Assembly: GCA_934691935.1 (NCBI GenBank)
Contig: CAKUTH010000002.1
Location: 124,001-188,000, forward strand
DNA from: an uncultured Candidatus Melainabacteria bacterium
GTDB taxonomy: Bacteria; Cyanobacteriota; Vampirovibrionia; Gastranaerophilales; Gastranaerophilaceae
Length of the DNA: 64,000 nucleotides
Direction: 5' to 3'
How positions within the stretch are numbered: the first letter of the stretch is position 1; each line of letters opens with the position of its first letter. Positions 59,828-64,000 of the stretch are shown one piece after another. Under the pieces are notes generated by a model, which worked only from the letters and a program-made list of their open reading frames with translations, was not told the DNA's origin and did no database searches. The position numbers and the translations under genes were made by a program.

Positions 59828-60736
59828 ATGAATAAGGAAGAACTTTTAAAATTATATAATATGGATTTAGATGAACTATTAAAGATTTCATCACAATACG
59901 TAAAAGATACAGTGGAATTTTGTTCACTTATTAACGCCCGTAACGGAAAATGCTCTCAAAACTGCAAATATTGTGCGCAAAGCTCTCATTATTGCACAAA
60001 CATTGAAAGTTACCCGCTTGTAAGCATAGAAGAAGTAAAAAAAGTTGCATTAGAGGCTAAGTCTCACAAAGCATCAAGGTTTGCAATCGTTACTTCTGGC
60101 AAAACTCCTGATGAAGGTAGAGATTTTCAAATAGAATTGGATATGATAAAAGAAATCAACAAAATTGATGGTTTGAAATCTTGCGCATCAATCGGAATTC
60201 TTAATGAAGAACAAGCAAAACTATTGGCAGAAGCAGGTTTAAAGAGATTTCATCACAATATAAATACTGCAAAATCATATTATCCAGAAGTTTGCACAAC
60301 TCACAGCTGGGAAGATAGATTAAACACCTGTAAACTTGTAAAAAAATATGGCATGGAACTTTGCTGTGGCGTTATTTTAGGTATGGGCGAAAGCGTAGAA
60401 CAAAGAGTTGAAATGGCTCTTGAATTAGCAGAAATTCAACCTGATTCAATTCCAATAAACATTTTAATGCCAATTCCAGAAACACCTTTTGAAAATTATT
60501 TAGACAAAATTGATGAAGAAAATGTGTTGAGAACATTAGCTATATTCAAGATTGCAAACCCAAATTCAGTTTTACGTTTTTGCGGTGGAAGAATGAGGTT
60601 GTCTGAAGAAAATCAACAAAAAGCATTGATGTCTTGCGTTGAAGGTATTATGGTTGGAAACTATTTAACAACTGTTGGAAAAGCTCCAGAAGAAGATATA
60701 AAAACAGTTAACCTTCTTGGTAAAAAAATAGTTTAG
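59828..60736 (+). CDS. bioB: Biotin synthase
   Basis: This 302-residue radical-SAM enzyme converts dethiobiotin to biotin. It has the SAM cluster CSQNCKYCAQSSHY (CxxxCxxC) near residue 46, and the conserved Cys residues of the second, sulfur-donor cluster (ASIG near 120, HNINTAKSYYPEVCTTHSWEDR near 142). Arg in RFCGGRM is also present. bioD lies 307 bp downstream beyond the candidate origin. GAAAGG precedes the ATG. Confidence 0.95.
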   Translation: MNKEELLKLYNMDLDELLKISSQYVKDTVEFCSLINARNGKCSQNCKYCAQSSHYCTNIESYPLVSIEEVKKVALEAKSHKASRFAIVTSGKTPDEGRDFQIELDMIKEINKIDGLKSCASIGILNEEQAKLLAEAGLKRFHHNINTAKSYYPEVCTTHSWEDRLNTCKLVKKYGMELCCGVILGMGESVEQRVEMALELAEIQPDSIPINILMPIPETPFENYLDKIDEENVLRTLAIFKIANPNSVLRFCGGRMRLSEENQQKALMSCVEGIMVGNYLTTVGKAPEEDIKTVNLLGKKIV

Positions 60737-60968
60737 TTATTATATTATAATATATATAATAATATAATATATTAATTTAATAATAATAATAAGCTACAAA
60801 TATTTGTAGAAAACCAATGAAAACTATTCATATCACAGGGTTTTAGCTAGTAGAAAAAATAGTAGAAAAAAAGTCTAAAACTTTTTGGTTTTGTAGAAAA
60901 CAAAATAAAACATAAAAAACTGTAGAAAACTCATGTTTTTTCTACAGTTTTCTACAAAGTTTTCTACA
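60737..60968. other. oriC: Candidate replication origin (oriC): AT-rich unwinding element and DnaA-box cluster
   Basis: A run of almost pure A/T (60737-60791) is followed by six exact copies of TTTTCTACA. Three are inverted (60805-60813, 60892-60900, 60921-60929) and three direct (60938-60946, 60948-60956, 60960-60968). Two further copies read TTTTCTACT (60849-60857 and 60861-60869, inverted). This is the cyanobacterial-type box TTTTCCACA with one change. dnaN starts 0.87 kb further on. No gene lies in the gap. Confidence 0.7.
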
Positions 60969-61043
60969 GAATAAAAACTAAAAACAATTGTTTTGTCCGC
61001 AAGCACGCAAAGATAAATTTTATTTTTCTGATAAAATCTAATT

Positions 61044-61748
61044 ATGGTAGAACTATATGTAACAGGGGTTGAACAAAACAGTTGCAAAAACATTGTCACA
61101 ACAGGGCTTGTGGCAACAATGCAATGCCTCGGTTACAGTACCGCTGTTTACAAACCCGTTGATGTCGGTGCAAAAATTTTCAACGGATATATGGAATCAA
61201 ATGATTTGGTGTTTGTCAAAGAAAAAGATAAACATATCAAAACATATTTTACATACCTTCTCAAAGAAAATATTTCTCCAATTCTTGCAGGTGCTGTAGA
61301 AAAAATAGAAATTGAAAAAGATGCAATAATTCGCGATTATGGAATGATAAAAAATTTGCATGAATGTTTGTTAGTTGACGGGTTATGGGGGTTGGGAACT
61401 CCTTATGGTAAAGATTTTTTGGAAGAAGATGTGGTAAAATGTTTAAATCTTCCATTAATTTTAGTTGTTTCTGCGGAAAATTCAGATTTGAGCAATGTGT
61501 TGTTAGCAATAAATAGAACAAAAGAAAAAAATATTAATCTTCGCGGAATAATTGTTACTAACTTTGATGAACAATCAGTTAGGAAAAAACTTATTCCAAA
61601 AATTATTGAAGAATATTCTGGCGCAAAAGTTTTGGGTGCATTGCCACAAATAGAAAAAGATATAAATCCAAGTGATTTGATTATGGAAACAATAAACAAC
61701 ATTGATGTAGAAAAAACCTTTGATATTAGTATTGCAAAGCTCAAATAA
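61044..61748 (+). CDS. bioD: Dethiobiotin synthase-like protein with altered P-loop
   Basis: This 234-residue protein aligns with BioD: LYVTGVEQNSCKNIVTTGL at the N terminus, YKPVDVGAK near 37, VDGLWGLGTP near 112 and LRGIIVTN near 168. The nucleotide-binding P-loop, normally G-T-D-T-x-V-G-K-T, reads GVEQNSCKN: the Gly before Lys is Cys and Thr is Asn. ATP binding may be weakened or changed. TAAAAT lies 6 nt before the ATG. Neighbouring bioB supports a biotin role. Confidence 0.75.
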   Translation: MVELYVTGVEQNSCKNIVTTGLVATMQCLGYSTAVYKPVDVGAKIFNGYMESNDLVFVKEKDKHIKTYFTYLLKENISPILAGAVEKIEIEKDAIIRDYGMIKNLHECLLVDGLWGLGTPYGKDFLEEDVVKCLNLPLILVVSAENSDLSNVLLAINRTKEKNINLRGIIVTNFDEQSVRKKLIPKIIEEYSGAKVLGALPQIEKDINPSDLIMETINNIDVEKTFDISIAKLK

Positions 61749-61839
61749 ATATTCATTAAATGGTGTTAAAATTTTTTAGTATAATGTTTTAATTCTTTTT
61801 TGAGCAAGTATAATTTAAGAAAAAGGGAGTAAAGGAACT

Positions 61840-62961
61840 ATGAAATTTGTTGTAAAAAAAGAAGATTTGTATAATGGTATAAAAATTGTTGAAAGAGCAA
61901 CCTCTGTAAAAGCTCTCCAACCAGTTTTGATGAATATTTTAATCGAAACAATTGACAAAGGTACAATCAAATTAGTTGCAACAGATTTGGATTATACGGT
62001 TATTGCAGAAGTTGACGCTCAAGTTGAAGAAGATGGAAAAATTACTCTACCTTCAAAAACATTGAATGAAATTGTTTCAAAACTTGGAGATAAATTAATT
62101 TCTTTTGAAATGAATGAAGGCGAAACTACAGTTAACATTACTTGCCAAAATTCAAAATTTGATATTATCGGTATTTCTGCAACAGAATTTCCGCCTGAAT
62201 TTTCTAACGTAAACATCAGTGAAAATGAAGGTTTTGATGTTGAAATAAGACCGTTTGTAAAAGCAGTTAAACAAGCAGGTTTTGCTGCCGCAAGTTACGA
62301 AACAAGCAACCTTTTATCAGGTATAGTTTGCGACATTTCTTCAAACGTTATGGAAATAGCATCTACTGATGGCAATAGACTTGCAAGGGTTCGTGAAACT
62401 ATTGACAATAAAGACAATCACTCAAAACAATTGATTATTCCGTCAAAAACACTGAATGAATTTATTAAAATGAGTAGTTTTATTGACGAAGACAGTGTAA
62501 AAATATATACAGAAGACACAAAAATAATTATAAAATCAGAAAAAACATTGACTATTTCAAGACTTTTATCTGGTCAATTTCCAAAATATAATCAATTAAT
62601 TCCGCAAGAAAGTCCAAAAGAAGCGCTTGTAAGTGTTTCTCAATTGATTTCAGCGTTGGAACGTGTTTCTATTATGGTTAATGAAAAAACAAGTATCGTA
62701 AAACTTGAATTTAGCCATAATAATTTGAAATTGACAGCTGACACACCTGATTCAGGTAAGTCTGAAGAAAATCTTGATATTGAATACGCTGGAGAAGAAT
62801 TAACAATCGCATTCAATTATAAATATGTTTTGGAAGCGTTAAAAAATATTGATAGTGACATTGTTAAGATTGGCTTGAATACTCCGCTTTCTGCAACAAT
62901 GTTTAGACCAAACAGCGAAGAAGATTATGTTTGTTTGATTATGCCTGTTCAAATCAGATAA
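61840..62961 (+). CDS. dnaN: DNA polymerase III beta subunit (sliding clamp)
   Basis: This 373-residue protein is the three-domain clamp. Landmarks are KKEDLYNGIKIVERATS at the start, a TLPSKTLNEIVSKL strand near 70, LLSGIVCDI...DGNRLARV in domain 2, LLSGQFPKY near 240 and the C-terminal MPVQIR that ends the third domain. An AAGGAA site precedes the ATG. It lies beside the candidate origin, as in cyanobacteria. Confidence 0.96.
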   Translation: MKFVVKKEDLYNGIKIVERATSVKALQPVLMNILIETIDKGTIKLVATDLDYTVIAEVDAQVEEDGKITLPSKTLNEIVSKLGDKLISFEMNEGETTVNITCQNSKFDIIGISATEFPPEFSNVNISENEGFDVEIRPFVKAVKQAGFAAASYETSNLLSGIVCDISSNVMEIASTDGNRLARVRETIDNKDNHSKQLIIPSKTLNEFIKMSSFIDEDSVKIYTEDTKIIIKSEKTLTISRLLSGQFPKYNQLIPQESPKEALVSVSQLISALERVSIMVNEKTSIVKLEFSHNNLKLTADTPDSGKSEENLDIEYAGEELTIAFNYKYVLEALKNIDSDIVKIGLNTPLSATMFRPNSEEDYVCLIMPVQIR

Positions 62962-63017
62962 TTTTTAAAAACAGTTTAAAACTTGCAAGATATGAGAAAA
63001 TCGGCTAAACTCTTTTT

Positions 63018-63815
63018 ATGGATGAAATTATTGAAAAACTAAAGGAATTGGGTCTAAACGAATATCAATCAAAAGTTTATACAGCGCTTTTGAAAAAATT
63101 TCCTGCAACAGGTTATGAGATTAGCAAAATAGCAAATATTCCGCAGTCGAGGACTTATGATACTTTAAAATCATTAGAGAGCCTTCATATTGTAGTACCT
63201 TCTGGGACAAAACCAATTACCTACACACCAATAAAACCAAAAGAATTAACGAAAAGATATAAAAGAAAAATTGAAAATACAATAAATTTTTTGGACAAAA
63301 AACTCCCTGATATTAAAGAAAAAACATATACAGAACCGATTTTGACAATTTCAGGAAGAACAAAAATTGTTGATAAAATGATTGAATTAATAAAATCGGC
63401 AAAGAAATGTGTTTATATTTCGTTATTTGCTCAAGATTTTAAGTATTTAGAACAATACTTGCTGGATGCATACAACAGAGGTTTGGACGTAAAAATAGTT
63501 AAATACGACAAATTTATATGTAATTTTGGGAGAGTGTTTGAACATTCTGGAATTTCAATGTTAGAGCATTACAAATATGGAAAATTTGTATTTTTATCAA
63601 TAGATGATAGTGAAGGAATTTTTGGAGTAAGTGACCCGATTAAAAATAATTTTCCAGAGGTTACATGGACAAAAAATCCAGAAATAGTATTTTTAATAAA
63701 AGCATTCTGCGTGCATGATATGTATATGATTGATATTGAAGAAAACTTCCCTGAACAATTGAAATATTTTTATGGCGCAGGATTGAAAAAACTTCGTGAC
63801 AAAATTTTACATTAA
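63018..63815 (+). CDS. TrmB-family transcriptional regulator
   Basis: This 265-residue protein has the TrmB winged helix at the N terminus (LGLNEYQSKVYTALLKKFPATGYEISKIANIPQSRTYDTLKSLES) and a coiled linker (about 80-100). The C-terminal sensor domain is related to phospholipase D folds (AKKCVYISLFAQDFKYLEQYL). The family is most common in archaea, where it senses sugars. TAAACT lies 6 nt before the ATG with no ribosome binding site. Confidence 0.85.
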   Translation: MDEIIEKLKELGLNEYQSKVYTALLKKFPATGYEISKIANIPQSRTYDTLKSLESLHIVVPSGTKPITYTPIKPKELTKRYKRKIENTINFLDKKLPDIKEKTYTEPILTISGRTKIVDKMIELIKSAKKCVYISLFAQDFKYLEQYLLDAYNRGLDVKIVKYDKFICNFGRVFEHSGISMLEHYKYGKFVFLSIDDSEGIFGVSDPIKNNFPEVTWTKNPEIVFLIKAFCVHDMYMIDIEENFPEQLKYFYGAGLKKLRDKILH

Positions 63816-63871
63816 CTTTCAAAAAAAAATTCATGGATTTATAATAAAAAAGTAAAGAGATTTGAGGGGTT

Positions 63872-63925
63872 ATGAAAGGTTGCCACAGGAAATATGCAAC
63901 TTTGAGTAATCATAAACAATGGTAG
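63872..63925 (+). CDS. Short open frame before tdk, doubtful
   Basis: A 17-codon frame (MKGCHRKYATLSNHKQW) starts behind GAGGGG with a short spacing and ends 7 nt before the tdk start. It may be a leader peptide or non-coding. The beginning vaguely recalls ribosomal protein L31 (MK-x-x-HPKY), often near tdk, but the rest does not match. Confidence 0.25.
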   Translation: MKGCHRKYATLSNHKQW

Positions 63926-63932
63926 GGAAAAA

Positions 63933-64000
63933 ATGGATTTCGGGTATAGTTTTGAATTAATTACAGGGCCTATGAGTTGCGGAAAAACCGAGGAACTTTT
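63933..64000 (+). CDS. tdk: Thymidine kinase, N-terminal part only
   Basis: The gene runs off the right edge. The 22 full codons read MDFGYSFELITGPMSCGKTEEL. GPM-x-CGKTEEL is the type II thymidine kinase P-loop with Cys in place of the usual Ser before GKT. AGGGAAA precedes the ATG. Confidence 0.85.
   Translation, partial: MDFGYSFELITGPMSCGKTEEL

Noticed and set aside
60741..60792. AT-rich run after bioB as a CRISPR or satellite array
   Set aside because: There are no regular repeats with unique spacers; the TA-rich composition is better explained as an unwinding element.

Overview
The window is AT-rich bacterial DNA with short intergenic gaps and mostly single genes or two- to four-gene operons. 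The organism is most likely a gut member of the non-photosynthetic cyanobacterial relatives (Gastranaerophilales / Vampirovibrionia, 'Melainabacteria'). Supporting points are an SLH-domain envelope protein with a Cys/Pro-rich N terminus, an RND/TolC pump (so a double membrane), proteins with a short N-terminal F-x-G motif before a membrane segment, and a DnaA-box cluster beside dnaN as in cyanobacteria. This is inferred from protein character, not from a phylogenetic test.

Layout. 1-4.8 kb: a prepilin divergent from an XRE regulator, a DUF559 gene inside inverted repeats, Mini-III, small envelope proteins and a HigBA-type toxin-antitoxin pair. 4.8-9 kb: PBP1A, RNase HIII, a UDP-sugar decarboxylase, then a compact locus that looks like an Fst-type type I toxin-antitoxin. 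9-17.2 kb: the SLH protein and an RND adaptor-pump-TolC operon. 17-31 kb: a Xer recombinase, chorismate synthase, NagZ, PgeF, TPR and glycosyltransferase genes, and a NifX-like protein fused to a small N-terminal domain. 31-34 kb: an exported VRR-NUC protein, a putative small RNA, a DUF6973-like candidate effector and tRNA-Ser(CGA). 34-46 kb: proBA, alr, a shortened Lpd, a sigma-like protein, lipA, an acyltransferase, recA and an F-x-G lipoprotein-like protein. 46-48.1 kb: tmRNA followed by duplicated copies of its 3' end, hairpins, an F-x-G coiled-coil protein and a decayed HigBA. 48-64 kb: MFS, LMW-PTP, DciA, NrnA, YihY, Ctp protease, SpeE, Nudix, HAD, IspF, biotin genes, a candidate oriC, dnaN, a TrmB regulator and the start of tdk.

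Three threads run across the window. First, tRNA-Ser and ssrA each carry a downstream copy of their own 3' end. These copies bound a cassette with the same conserved borders (25/25 and 20/21 bp) but an unrelated central palindrome, which suggests an undescribed family of small elements using tRNA/tmRNA 3' ends. Second, at least 14 genes have a -10 box 6-7 nt before the start codon and no ribosome binding site, so leaderless transcription looks common here. Third, short palindromic intergenic repeats recur, and one pair flanks the DUF559 nuclease-like gene as inverted repeats.
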